Shown: one piece after another, positions 42,407 through 50,572 of the stretch
Position numbering within the stretch: position 1 is the first letter of the stretch
Layout: each line of letters begins with the position of its first letter
DNA from: Thermoleophilia bacterium SCSIO 60948
Lineage (GTDB): Bacteria > Actinomycetota > Thermoleophilia > Solirubrobacterales > 70-9
Direction: 5' to 3'
Length of the DNA stretch: 64,000 nucleotides
Assembly (NCBI GenBank): GCA_021496505.1
Contig: CP053031.1
Coordinates: forward strand, 3,340,001 to 3,404,000
Notes under the pieces: generated by a model
What the model was told of the DNA's origin: nothing
The model's input: only the letters and a program-made list of their open reading frames with translations
Database searches by the model: none
Translations under genes and position numbers: made by a program

Positions 42407-43291
42407 CTAGACCCGCTCTTCGCGCAGCGACTTCGGCTTCGTCTCGGCGCGCACCCACGGTGGCGCCGTCGTGCCGAGCTTGACGACGAGGTACAGGTGG
42501 GCACCGATCAGAGCGATGATCGCTCCGGGGACGAGCAGCATGTGGATCGCGTAGAAGCGCGACAGCGTCGTCGGGCCGATCTCCGCGCCGGCCCGGAGGA
42601 AGTCCGAGAGGTACGGGCCGACGATCGGGCCGGTGCCGTTGATGTTGACGCCGACGATCGTCGCCCAGTAGGAGCGCTGGTCGAACGGCAGCAGGTAGCC
42701 CGTGAAGCCCATGACCATGGTCAGGATCAGCAGGACGACGCCGATCACCCAGTTGAGCTCGCGCGGGTACTTGTAGGCGCCGAAGAAGAACGTTCGCGCC
42801 ATGTGGAGGAAGATCAGGATCGTCATGACCGACGCGCCCCACTTGTGCATCCCGCGGACGAACTCGCCGAGGAAGACGTCGTTGGTCAGGTAGGTGATCG
42901 ACGCGTAGGCCTCGACCGGCGAGGGCGTGTAGTACATCGCCAGGAACACGCCGGTGATCGCCTGGACGATGAACGCGAACATCGTCGCCGAGCCGAGCGT
43001 GTAGAACCAGTTGGTCCCCTTCGGGACCTTGCGGAACAGGACGCCGGTGAGAAACGGCGAGGCGCCAGTGCGCTCGTCGACCCAGCCGACGACGTCGATC
43101 GGGGCCTCCTTGAGCTTCTCGACCGCCGGCAGCGGCGTCTTGACGGCGCCGTTGCCGTTCCCGTTCGCATGACCGTTCTTGCCGTTCTGACCGTGCCCGT
43201 TCTCGTCGGGGCGCGGAAGCGGCGCGGTGCGCTCGCCCGGTTTGGCGGGCTTGCGCAGCGGAGCGGGGATCAGTGACTCGGGAAACTTCAC
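42407..43291 (-). CDS. qcrB: Menaquinol:cytochrome c reductase cytochrome b6 subunit
   Basis: A 294-residue, four-helix cytochrome b6. Heme-ligand His pairs are seen in GMHKWGASVMTILIFLHMARTF and in FYAIHMLLVPGAIIALIGAHLY (quoted by their ends: HKWGAS...HMART and AIHML...GAHLY). The GYLLPFDQRSYWA turn is typical. The first 75 residues are an unusual cytoplasmic extension with a His/Asn/Gly repeat around residues 32-50. ATG at 43291 overlaps the qcrA stop (ATGA). The protein carries both b hemes and, with qcrC, the quinol sites. Confidence 0.94.
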   Translation of the reverse strand: MKFPESLIPAPLRKPAKPGERTAPLPRPDENGHGQNGKNGHANGNGNGAVKTPLPAVEKLKEAPIDVVGWVDERTGASPFLTGVLFRKVPKGTNWFYTLGSATMFAFIVQAITGVFLAMYYTPSPVEAYASITYLTNDVFLGEFVRGMHKWGASVMTILIFLHMARTFFFGAYKYPRELNWVIGVVLLILTMVMGFTGYLLPFDQRSYWATIVGVNINGTGPIVGPYLSDFLRAGAEIGPTTLSRFYAIHMLLVPGAIIALIGAHLYLVVKLGTTAPPWVRAETKPKSLREERV

Positions 43292-43959
43292 GGCGCCGGC
43301 GGGGTCGAGGGACGCGGCGGATACAGATACTCCCAGATCCCACCCGTGAACTCACCAGGATCGCGCGAGCGCACGGGCTCGAGGTCCGAGGTGACGCTGA
43401 AGCGCGGGCCGACCTCGAGCTGATCGCCGTTGACGCGCGTCTGGAAGCGGTCGAGGGGACGGACGGGCGGGCCGCCGACGACCTTGCCCTCGAAGTCGTA
43501 GACCCCGCCGTGGCACGGGCAGATGAAGTTGCCCGCGGCCTTGACGAAGCGGACCGGGCAGCCGAGGTGGGCGCAGCGGTTGGAGACCGCGACGTACTCG
43601 TCGGCGCTCTCGCCGTCGAAGATCTCCGGGTTCCCCTGGCGGACGTAGACGGTCTGCTTGCCAGCCTCGCCGATCCCGTCGACCTCGGTGATCACGGTCT
43701 GGGTGTAGGTGTCGGGGCCGTAGTCCTCGAGCGGGCCGACCGACTGCCAGCGCTCCTCGGGGGTCTCGAAGATCGGCGCCGCGGAGAAACCGAGGACGGC
43801 GAGTCCGGGAATCGCGATCGCGAGTCCGCCGAGCGCCTGGCCGCCGAGCGCGAAGACCTTGCGACGGGTCATCGACTCGCCCTCGAAGTAGCCGGGCGGG
43901 TTGGCGGGCGGAAGCGTGTCCGCGCCGTCGGCTGGGGTGTTCTTGTCTGCCTCTGCCAA
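43288..43959 (-). CDS. qcrA: Rieske iron-sulfur subunit of the bc complex
   Basis: A 223-residue Rieske protein. A Tat-like signal-anchor reads TRRKVFALGGQALGG around residue 31, followed by one helix. The 2Fe-2S cluster ligands sit in CAHLGCPV and CPCHGGVYDF about 16 residues apart. It takes electrons from menaquinol and hands them to the cytochrome c of QcrC. The gene opens the qcrABC part of the operon and its Tat signal links it to tatAC in this window. Confidence 0.95.
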   Translation of the reverse strand: MAEADKNTPADGADTLPPANPPGYFEGESMTRRKVFALGGQALGGLAIAIPGLAVLGFSAAPIFETPEERWQSVGPLEDYGPDTYTQTVITEVDGIGEAGKQTVYVRQGNPEIFDGESADEYVAVSNRCAHLGCPVRFVKAAGNFICPCHGGVYDFEGKVVGGPPVRPLDRFQTRVNGDQLEVGPRFSVTSDLEPVRSRDPGEFTGGIWEYLYPPRPSTPPAP

Positions 43960-43998
43960 GGGTGTGGGTGAAGTTCAGGTGCTGCGAGGAGGTGGGCC

Positions 43999-44637
43999 CT
44001 AGGCGTGGACGCCGCCTTCGTCGCTTTGCTCGTCGAAGTGTATTGCCTCAGCGACCTCGGCTAAAGGCAAGCGCAACGCGAGGTCCTCGGCGAACCTCCT
44101 CGCCGCGCCCTCCGCGAGCGCTCGGACGCCGTCGCCCGAGGCCGCCGAGCGGATCGCCCGCTTGGCCTCGGCGTGGGAATCCGAGCCGCCCGAACCCATC
44201 GCGAGCGCCGAGGCGATCCAGAAGGCGTCGATCGCCGGGCGTCCGGCCACCTCGGCCTCGAGCATGGCGGAGATGCTGATCAGATCGGCGAGCTCGGCGA
44301 CCGCCAGCGGATCGCCGATCGCCGCCAGCCGTCCGAGGCCGAGCGCGTAGAGGTAGTCGCCGGCGAGCAGCGCGAGGTCGGGGTCGACCCCCGCGAAGAT
44401 CCGCGGCCGGCCGTAATGGAGCAGATAGCCCTCGCGCACCGCCTCGATGACGAACGCATAACCGGCGGGATCGGCCGCCGCGCGCTCACCGGCGGCCGCG
44501 AGCGCGCCGAGCGGCGAGTCGGCCCCACTGGGCAGCAGGTGCGGTGCGAGCAGGCTCTCCTCGCCGGCGATGAGGTCGCCGAGCTCGGCGAGGGCCGCCG
44601 CGCCGAGCGAGGTTTCGCGGGCGGGCCGGGCGTCCAC
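43999..44637 (-). CDS. Prenyl-synthase-like helical protein without aspartate-rich motifs
   Basis: A 212-residue, almost entirely helical, Ala-rich protein. Residues 85-130 (DLALLAGDYLYALGLGRLA, then LADLISISAMLEAE) resemble the helix after the first aspartate motif of trans-prenyl diphosphate synthases (LAGDYLLARAFELLA type). Neither DDxxD motif exists: the equivalent place reads YGRPRIFAGVDPD. It could be a non-catalytic partner of the prenyl synthase encoded 3 kb downstream in the same operon, as in two-component heptaprenyl synthases, or an assembly factor for the bc complex. The similarity is judged by eye only. Confidence 0.6.
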   Translation of the reverse strand: MDARPARETSLGAAALAELGDLIAGEESLLAPHLLPSGADSPLGALAAAGERAAADPAGYAFVIEAVREGYLLHYGRPRIFAGVDPDLALLAGDYLYALGLGRLAAIGDPLAVAELADLISISAMLEAEVAGRPAIDAFWIASALAMGSGGSDSHAEAKRAIRSAASGDGVRALAEGAARRFAEDLALRLPLAEVAEAIHFDEQSDEGGVHA

Positions 44638-44649
44638 CGGATCGGTCCT

Positions 44650-45948
44650 CTAACCGAGCGCCTCGGCGAACGCCTCGGAGGCGGCGTCGACGGTGCGCTC
44701 GATCGCGGCCTCGTCGTGGGCGAGCGAGACGAACCAGGCCTCGAACTGCGACGGCGGCGGATAGATGCCCCGGGCGAGCAGCGCGCGGGCGAAGCGACCG
44801 TAGGCGTCGAGGTCCGAGGCGGCGGCGGTCGCGAAGTCGTTCGGCGCCGACGGGTTGAAGAACGGAGTCACGAGGCCCGGCACCGAGACGACCGAGACGT
44901 CGCGGTCGCCCGCCGCGTCACGCAGCCCGCCGGCGAGCATCCACGTCAGCTCGGAGATCCGCCGGTAGGCGTCGGCGTCGAGCTCGGCGAGCGTCGCGAG
45001 ACCGGCGGCGGTGGCGAGCGGGTTACCCGACAGCGTGCCCGCCTGGTAGACGTCGCCGGAGGGCGAGACCCGGCCCATCAGCTCGCGCGAAGCACCGTAG
45101 GCGGCGAGCGGCAGGCCGCCGCCGACGACCTTGCCCATGACGGTCAGGTCGGGCATGACGCCGTACATCTCCTGGGCACCGCCGCGTCCGACCCGGAAGC
45201 CCGTGATCACCTCGTCGAAGACGAGCAGGGCGCCGGTCCGGTCGGCCTCGGCGCGCAAGTGCTCGAGGAAGCCGTCCGCGGGCGGGACGAGTCCCATGTT
45301 CGCGGCGATCGGCTCGGCGAGGATCGCCGCGACCGGCGTCGCCTCGAGCGCCTCGGTGAGCGCGGCGGGGTCGTTCCACGGCACCACGATCGTGTCCTCG
45401 GCGGCGCTCGCCGTGACCCCCGGCGAGGCGGGGATCCCCTGCGTGGCGAGCCCGGACCCGGCTTCGGCCAGCAGGCCGTCGACATGGCCGTGGTAGGCGC
45501 CGGCGAACTTCAGCACCGGGTCGCGGCCGGTGGCCGCCCGCGCGAGGCGCACGGCGCTCATCGCCGCCTCGGTGCCCGAGTTCACGAGCCGCACCATCTC
45601 GACCGACGGCAGGCGGTCGGCGATCTCGGCCGCAAGCTCGACCTCCGCCTCCGTCGGGGCCCCGAAGCTGGTCCCGTCGGCGGCGGCGTCGGTGACCGCG
45701 CCGATCACCGAGGGATGGGCGTGGCCGAGGATCAGCGGGCCCCACGAGCAGACCCAGTCGATGTAGCGATGGCCGTCGACGTCGATCAGCTCGAAGCCCA
45801 TGCCGCGCTCGACGAAGATCGGGTGCGAGCGGCCGATCGACCGCATCGCGCGGACCGGCGAGGAGACGCCGCCGGGCATCAGGCCGGCGGCGCGGTGGTA
45901 GATCGACTCGGACCGGCGCGTGTCCGGCTCGGAGGCGGTGTCGCTCAT
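44650..45948 (-). CDS. hemL: Glutamate-1-semialdehyde 2,1-aminomutase
   Basis: A 432-residue PLP enzyme making 5-aminolevulinate, the first heme precursor in the C5 route. Family marks are MPGGVSSPVRAM, YIDWVCSWGPLILGHAHP, VNSGTEAAMSAVRLAR, FDEVITGFRV, and the PLP lysine in VMGKVVGGGLP. The C-terminal PPSQFEAWFVSLAH is also typical. ATG 45948 is the family N-terminus; the frame remains open upstream only as a shadow. It stands 13 bases after the AhbAB-like gene and 12 bases before the helical protein gene. Confidence 0.95.
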   Translation of the reverse strand: MSDTASEPDTRRSESIYHRAAGLMPGGVSSPVRAMRSIGRSHPIFVERGMGFELIDVDGHRYIDWVCSWGPLILGHAHPSVIGAVTDAAADGTSFGAPTEAEVELAAEIADRLPSVEMVRLVNSGTEAAMSAVRLARAATGRDPVLKFAGAYHGHVDGLLAEAGSGLATQGIPASPGVTASAAEDTIVVPWNDPAALTEALEATPVAAILAEPIAANMGLVPPADGFLEHLRAEADRTGALLVFDEVITGFRVGRGGAQEMYGVMPDLTVMGKVVGGGLPLAAYGASRELMGRVSPSGDVYQAGTLSGNPLATAAGLATLAELDADAYRRISELTWMLAGGLRDAAGDRDVSVVSVPGLVTPFFNPSAPNDFATAAASDLDAYGRFARALLARGIYPPPSQFEAWFVSLAHDEAAIERTVDAASEAFAEALG

Positions 45949-45961
45949 CGCGAGGACCCTC

Positions 45962-47137
45962 TCAGCGCCCGGCCAGGTGGCCGTGCTCGCGCTCCCACTC
46001 GGCGTAGTCCGGCGTGAAATAGCGCAGGCGGATCTTCTTGAACTCGGTCGAGCTGTAGAGGACGGCGCGGTCGGCCCCGTGCAGGCCGTGCTCGTCGGCG
46101 ATCGAGTCGAGGATCGCGTCGCACTCCTCCTTCGAGCGCCCGTGGGCCATCGTGAACACCGAGTAGGGCCAGTCCGCATACGTCGGGCGCTCGTAGCAAT
46201 GCGAGATCCCGCGGACGACCGACATCCGAGCTCCGACGTCGGGGACGCGATCCGGCGGCACGCGCCAGACGCCCATCCCGTTGGCCGAGAAGCCGGCGCG
46301 GCGGTGGAAGAGGATCGCCGCCACGCGGCGCAGCAGCTTGCGGTCGACCATGCCCTCGAGATGGGCGAGAAGCTCGGGCGTCGAGAGCCCGACCTCCGCG
46401 GCCGCCTCGTCGTAGGGGCGCTCGACCGCCGCCATCGGGCCCTGGAGGGCGCGGATCACGGCGATGTCGAAGCTGTCGTAGGGGACGGGCTCGATCTCGC
46501 GCGCGGGGATCGCCTCGACGCGCTTGGCGAGCTCGTCGGTGCCGCCCTCCATCTCGAGGTTCATGTTGATCTTGAACAGCCGTAGCGTCGGCAGCTGGCG
46601 GATCGACTCGGCGCCGGTCAGCGCCTGGATCGCGTCGATCGTGCCCTGGAGACCGAGCTCGGAGTCCGGCGGCGTCGCGAGCGTGAACCAGAGGTTGAAC
46701 TCGTGCGAGCGCAGGTAGTTGTGCGAGACGCCGGGGTGGGAGTTGATCAGCCGCGCCGCGGGGTGCGGGTTGTCGGGATCGACCTTCGCGGCGACGAGCA
46801 TCGACGAGTAGCCGAGCGCGCGGGTGTCGAAGATCGGGGTGATCTCGCGGATGATCCGGCCGTCGAGCAGGCGCTGGGTGCGGGTGAGGACGTCGTCGAG
46901 CTCGAGCCCCGCCTTCTCGGCGATCGCGTCGTAGGGCCGCTCGGCGAGCGGGAACTCGGACTGCAGGAGGTTGGCGAGCCGCTTGTCGTGCTCGTCCATC
47001 GGGATCGCCGAGCCACCCTTTCGCGAGCGCAGCTTCGGCTGCGCGAGCTTGGCGCGCGGCGTGTCGGCGTGGGTCGGGGCCGCGGGCGCCTCGGGCGCGG
47101 CGGTCTCGGTCTCCGAGGTCGGCGTCATCCGAGCCAT
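45962..47137 (-). CDS. Fused AhbA/AhbB-like (NirD/NirL, siroheme decarboxylase-type) Lrp-fold protein
   Basis: A 391-residue protein made of two tandem units, each a winged helix plus an Lrp-type sandwich. Unit 1 (about residues 45-205) contains HNYLRSHEFNLWFTL from residue 139, the AhbA/NirD pattern. Unit 2 (about 220-391) contains ISHCYERPTYADWPYSVFT from residue 311, the AhbB/NirL pattern, so both substrate-site halves are in one chain. In the alternative heme and heme d1 routes such pairs decarboxylate siroheme. The first 44 residues are a disordered Pro/Ala-rich tail. AAGGAGG sits seven bases before ATG 47137, inside the end of hemB. A second ATG at 47128 overlaps the hemB stop. Confidence 0.85.
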   Translation of the reverse strand: MARMTPTSETETAAPEAPAAPTHADTPRAKLAQPKLRSRKGGSAIPMDEHDKRLANLLQSEFPLAERPYDAIAEKAGLELDDVLTRTQRLLDGRIIREITPIFDTRALGYSSMLVAAKVDPDNPHPAARLINSHPGVSHNYLRSHEFNLWFTLATPPDSELGLQGTIDAIQALTGAESIRQLPTLRLFKINMNLEMEGGTDELAKRVEAIPAREIEPVPYDSFDIAVIRALQGPMAAVERPYDEAAAEVGLSTPELLAHLEGMVDRKLLRRVAAILFHRRAGFSANGMGVWRVPPDRVPDVGARMSVVRGISHCYERPTYADWPYSVFTMAHGRSKEECDAILDSIADEHGLHGADRAVLYSSTEFKKIRLRYFTPDYAEWEREHGHLAGR

Positions 47138-48096
47138 CCGGCGGCCTCCTTCGCGTAGTAGGTGAAGATCAGATCGGCGCCGGCGCGACGGATCGACGTC
47201 AGCGTCTCGAGCGCGACGGTGCGCTCGTCGAGCCAGCCGTTCTGCGCCGCGGCCTTGAGCATCGAGTACTCGCCGGAGACGTGGTAGGCGGTGATCGGGA
47301 GGTCGAAGCGCTCGCGGGCGGCCGCGATCAGATCGAGGTAGGCGACGGCCGGCTTGACCATCACCATGTCGGCGCCCTCCTCGACGTCGAGCGCGATCTC
47401 GCGCATCGCCTCGCGCGAGTTGGCGGGGTCCATCTGGTAGCCGCGGCGATCGCCGAACCCGGGCGCCGCGTCGGCGGCCTCGCGGAACGGGCCGTAGAAG
47501 CCGGAGGCGAACTTCGCCGAGTAGGCCATGATCGCGGTCTGCGGATGGCCCTCCTCGTCGAGCTGGTGGCGGACCTGTCCGATCCGGCCGTCCATCATGT
47601 CGCTCGGGGCGACGACGTCGGCGCCGGCCTCGGCGTGCGAGATCGCGGTCTTCGCGATCAGCTCGACGGTGATGTCGTTGTCGACCTCGCCGTCGCGGAC
47701 GAAGCCGCAGTGGCCGTGCGAGGTGTACTCGCACAGACAGACGTCGGTGAAGATCACGAGCTCCGGGTGGGCCTCGCGCAGCGCGCGGACGGCCATCTGG
47801 ACGATGCCCTCGTCGTCGTAGGCGCCCGAGCCGTACTCGTCCTTCGCGCTCGGCAGCCCGAAGAGGATCACCCCGGGCACGCCGGCGGCCTGCAGCTCAC
47901 CGGCCTCGTCGACGAGCTCGTTGATCGACAGCCGCTCGACCCCCGGCATCGATTCGACCGGCTCGCGGACCCCCTCTCCGGGCATGACGAACAGCGGCTG
48001 GACCAGCTGGCGCGGCGAGAGGTCCGTCTCTCTGACCATCTCGCGAATCGCTGAGGTCCGCCGCATACGCCGCATGCGCGTGGCGGGAAAAGTCAC
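47125..48096 (-). CDS. hemB: Porphobilinogen synthase
   Basis: A 323-residue 5-aminolevulinate dehydratase joining two 5-aminolevulinates to porphobilinogen. The cysteine metal site reads DVCLCEYTSHGHCG, the catalytic lysines lie in YSAKFASGFYGPFR and MVMVKPAVAYLD, and SGEYSMLKAAAQNGW is also kept. The three cysteines predict a zinc enzyme. ATG 48096 begins the long heme/respiration run. The upstream 67 bases separate it from a hypothetical gene on the same strand. Confidence 0.95.
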   Translation of the reverse strand: MTFPATRMRRMRRTSAIREMVRETDLSPRQLVQPLFVMPGEGVREPVESMPGVERLSINELVDEAGELQAAGVPGVILFGLPSAKDEYGSGAYDDEGIVQMAVRALREAHPELVIFTDVCLCEYTSHGHCGFVRDGEVDNDITVELIAKTAISHAEAGADVVAPSDMMDGRIGQVRHQLDEEGHPQTAIMAYSAKFASGFYGPFREAADAAPGFGDRRGYQMDPANSREAMREIALDVEEGADMVMVKPAVAYLDLIAAARERFDLPITAYHVSGEYSMLKAAAQNGWLDERTVALETLTSIRRAGADLIFTYYAKEAAGWLG

Positions 48097-48163
48097 GCGC
48101 TTCAGTCTAGGCGGCGGCCCGTCCCGGGCGGTCCCGTGAGGCCCGGGCGATACGCGGCGGGGC

Positions 48164-49144
48164 TCAGCCCTTCTCGTAGCGCGAGTCGATCGGCATCGTC
48201 GCGATGAGCAGCGGCGAGGGGGTCTCGGGCTCGTCCTGGTCGCAGACGAAGGTGAACTCGATCACCCCGGTGTCGACCGCGGCGTGGACGCCCTCGACCT
48301 TCCACCTCTTGTCGATCGTCCGCATCCGCCGGACCTCGCCGGAGCCGTCGATCGTCCCGACGACCGACCCCAGGATGTCGTCCTCGCCCTCCGCGGAGGC
48401 GGTGAAGACGACGAGCTGGTCGAACAGCGGCGTAGCGTCGGAGAACGACAGCTCGACCCCGCCGAGCTCGCCCAGCTCGTAGGTGCGAAGCGCGTCGAGC
48501 TCGTCGGCGTCGATCTCCTCGTCACCGCGCAGCGAGTGGGCGAGGTCGGACATCCGCAGCTCCGCGACGGCGTTCTTGCCGCCCTCGTCGTTGCCGCGGT
48601 TGAACAGCCAGAGGTGGTCGCCGAACACGGCGGCGCCCTCGATGTTGATCGCGCCGAGCTCCTTGCGCAGCAGCTCGTACATCGGGTTGAGGTCGATCAC
48701 GGTCGACTCGCCCTCGAGCGAGCCGTCGGCCGCGAACGGCCAGAAGAACCCACGGTCGCGCTTGCGGTCGTCGTTGGAACCCGAGCCGACGCCGAGGAGG
48801 CCGCCGTAGGCGCCGCCGTCGAACGGCGGCAGCGCGGTCAGCGCCTCGAGGTCGGGCTTGTCCTTCCAGGGGGCGTCCGGGTCGATGTCGCCCGGTAGCG
48901 CGCGCTCGAGCTTGCCGGGCTCGTCCCCGGACAGCCGGAAGATCCCGAGGTCGAGCTCGTCGTCGCCGATCACGTAGGCGAAGTCGCCGCGGCGGACGAT
49001 GCCCGACGCCGAGGCCATGTGCGGCGGGCGCTCGGAGTCCTCGGGACGATCGACGGTCAGGTCGCGGAGGTTGTGGAGCTCGAGCGGCGGCAGCTCCTCG
49101 GGCTCGCAGCGGTGCGGGTCTTGTGACGAGCTGGTCTCGGACAT
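48164..49144 (-). CDS. DUF6929-like hypothetical protein (possible beta-propeller)
   Basis: About 326 residues, acidic, with no signal peptide. Repeating strand-turn units such as FAYVIGDDELDLGIFRL, LLGVGSGSNDDRKR, GAAVFGDHLWLFNRGN and VEGVHAAVDTGVIEFTFVCD suggest a beta-propeller of the kind seen in DUF6929/esterase-like proteins. The start may be ATG 49144 or GTG 49165; neither has a good ribosome site. The gene ends 67 bases before hemB, and co-transcription with the heme genes is possible but not shown. Function unknown. Confidence 0.6.
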   Translation of the reverse strand: MSETSSSQDPHRCEPEELPPLELHNLRDLTVDRPEDSERPPHMASASGIVRRGDFAYVIGDDELDLGIFRLSGDEPGKLERALPGDIDPDAPWKDKPDLEALTALPPFDGGAYGGLLGVGSGSNDDRKRDRGFFWPFAADGSLEGESTVIDLNPMYELLRKELGAINIEGAAVFGDHLWLFNRGNDEGGKNAVAELRMSDLAHSLRGDEEIDADELDALRTYELGELGGVELSFSDATPLFDQLVVFTASAEGEDDILGSVVGTIDGSGEVRRMRTIDKRWKVEGVHAAVDTGVIEFTFVCDQDEPETPSPLLIATMPIDSRYEKG

Positions 49145-49187
49145 GACCTGGTCGATACCCCGCACCGCGTCGGCTATCCAATCCTCG

Positions 49188-50570
49188 CTAGCCGAAGCGC
49201 CGCAGTCCGACGCGCGCGAGAGCTCCGTATACGACGATCAGCGCGGCCAGATTGACGACTGGGCCGGCGAGGCTCCCCGACCCGTCGAGCGCGACGGAGA
49301 CGGCGTCGAGGGTCGCGTCGAACGGAAAGCCGGCGCGGACGATCTCGATCGCCTTGTAGACCCCGGCGCCGACGGTGCCCGATGGAACGAGCGACAGGAA
49401 CGCGATCGGCAGCGAGACCATGAACGCGAGCAGCGAGGAGGCGCGCACGTCCCGGGCGAGCGCGCCCAGTGCGGCCCCGAAGGCGGCGAACGCGGCGCCG
49501 CCGAGCAGGACCGCGGCGACGATCGCGGGCAGGTTCGCGAGCTCGATCGCGACGAAGGCCGACAGCCCCCCCAGCATCAGCCCGGTCACGAGCACGGAGG
49601 CGACGACGCCCAGTGCGATCTTCTCGGCCAACAGCAGCCCGGGCGGAAGCAGTCCGCGAGCCAGCCGGGCGTAGGCGTTCTCCTCGCGTTCGAGCGCCAG
49701 CGAGCCGGCGACGAGGAGCACGGTCACGAACATCAGCGTGATCGTCGCCGCGACGCCGATCGCGAACGAGTCGAGGCTCGTCGCCCCGCCGTTGACGACC
49801 TCGGTGTCGACGGTGATCGGCTCGGCGATCGCGCCGAGCAGCGGCAGCGCGAAGTCGAGGTTCTCGGCCGCGAGCTCGGCGAACCTGATCACGCGGTCGA
49901 GCGCCTCGCCCTCTTCGCTCGAGGGCGGCAGGTCGGCCCGGACCTCGTTCAGGATCTCGGCGGCGTTGTCGAGCCCGAGGATGTCGACCTCCCCGCCGAG
50001 CAGCGGAAGGCTGAACTGCCCGCCGCTGACGATCAGGTCGAGGTAGTTGCCCGCCTGCTCGGAGATCGCCTGCGAGAGGATCAGGTTCGCCTCGGTGACG
50101 AGGCCGCGTATGCGGTCGTTGACGAGTTGGGCCTTGATCGGATCCTCTTCGTTGACGAGCACCTCGACCGTCGGCTGGGTCGGGTTGAGCCCGCCGAGCG
50201 ATCGCAGCTGATCGACGAAGTCCTCGGGAAGGATCAGCGCCGCGATGACCTCGCCGTCGGCGACGAGCCGGCGAGCCTCGTCGGTCGAGGCGGCATCGAC
50301 GCACTCGATCCGCGAGCAGAGCTCGGCCCGGGTCGACTCCTTGTCGAACTCGGTGCCGCCGACGCTCGCCTCCTGCGAAGCCGGGATCTCGTTGACGAAC
50401 GCGACGCGCGGCTTGTCCGGCCCGCGCGAGAGCGCGAAGCCGATCAGCACTGCGATCAGGATCGGATAGATCACGAGCAGCGCCGTCGTCAGCGGCGAGC
50501 GCCGCAACAGCCGCAGGTCCTTGCCGAGGACCCAGCCGGCCGCCCGGGCCCCGCCCCTCAGCCCGCCCAT
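49188..50570 (-). CDS. ABC-2 exporter permease with large extracytoplasmic domain
   Basis: A 460-residue permease. One helix near residues 22-45 (TALLVIYPILIAVLIGFAL) is followed by an outside domain of about 215 residues and five more helices from about residue 265. LEREENAYARLARGLLPP is the conserved cytoplasmic segment after helix 2. This is the YhgE/ABC2_membrane_3 layout used to export drugs, lipids or polymers. ATG 50570 lies two bases after the ATPase stop. The longer upstream frame is a shadow. Confidence 0.88.
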   Translation of the reverse strand: MGGLRGGARAAGWVLGKDLRLLRRSPLTTALLVIYPILIAVLIGFALSRGPDKPRVAFVNEIPASQEASVGGTEFDKESTRAELCSRIECVDAASTDEARRLVADGEVIAALILPEDFVDQLRSLGGLNPTQPTVEVLVNEEDPIKAQLVNDRIRGLVTEANLILSQAISEQAGNYLDLIVSGGQFSLPLLGGEVDILGLDNAAEILNEVRADLPPSSEEGEALDRVIRFAELAAENLDFALPLLGAIAEPITVDTEVVNGGATSLDSFAIGVAATITLMFVTVLLVAGSLALEREENAYARLARGLLPPGLLLAEKIALGVVASVLVTGLMLGGLSAFVAIELANLPAIVAAVLLGGAAFAAFGAALGALARDVRASSLLAFMVSLPIAFLSLVPSGTVGAGVYKAIEIVRAGFPFDATLDAVSVALDGSGSLAGPVVNLAALIVVYGALARVGLRRFG

Positions 50571-50572
50571 CC

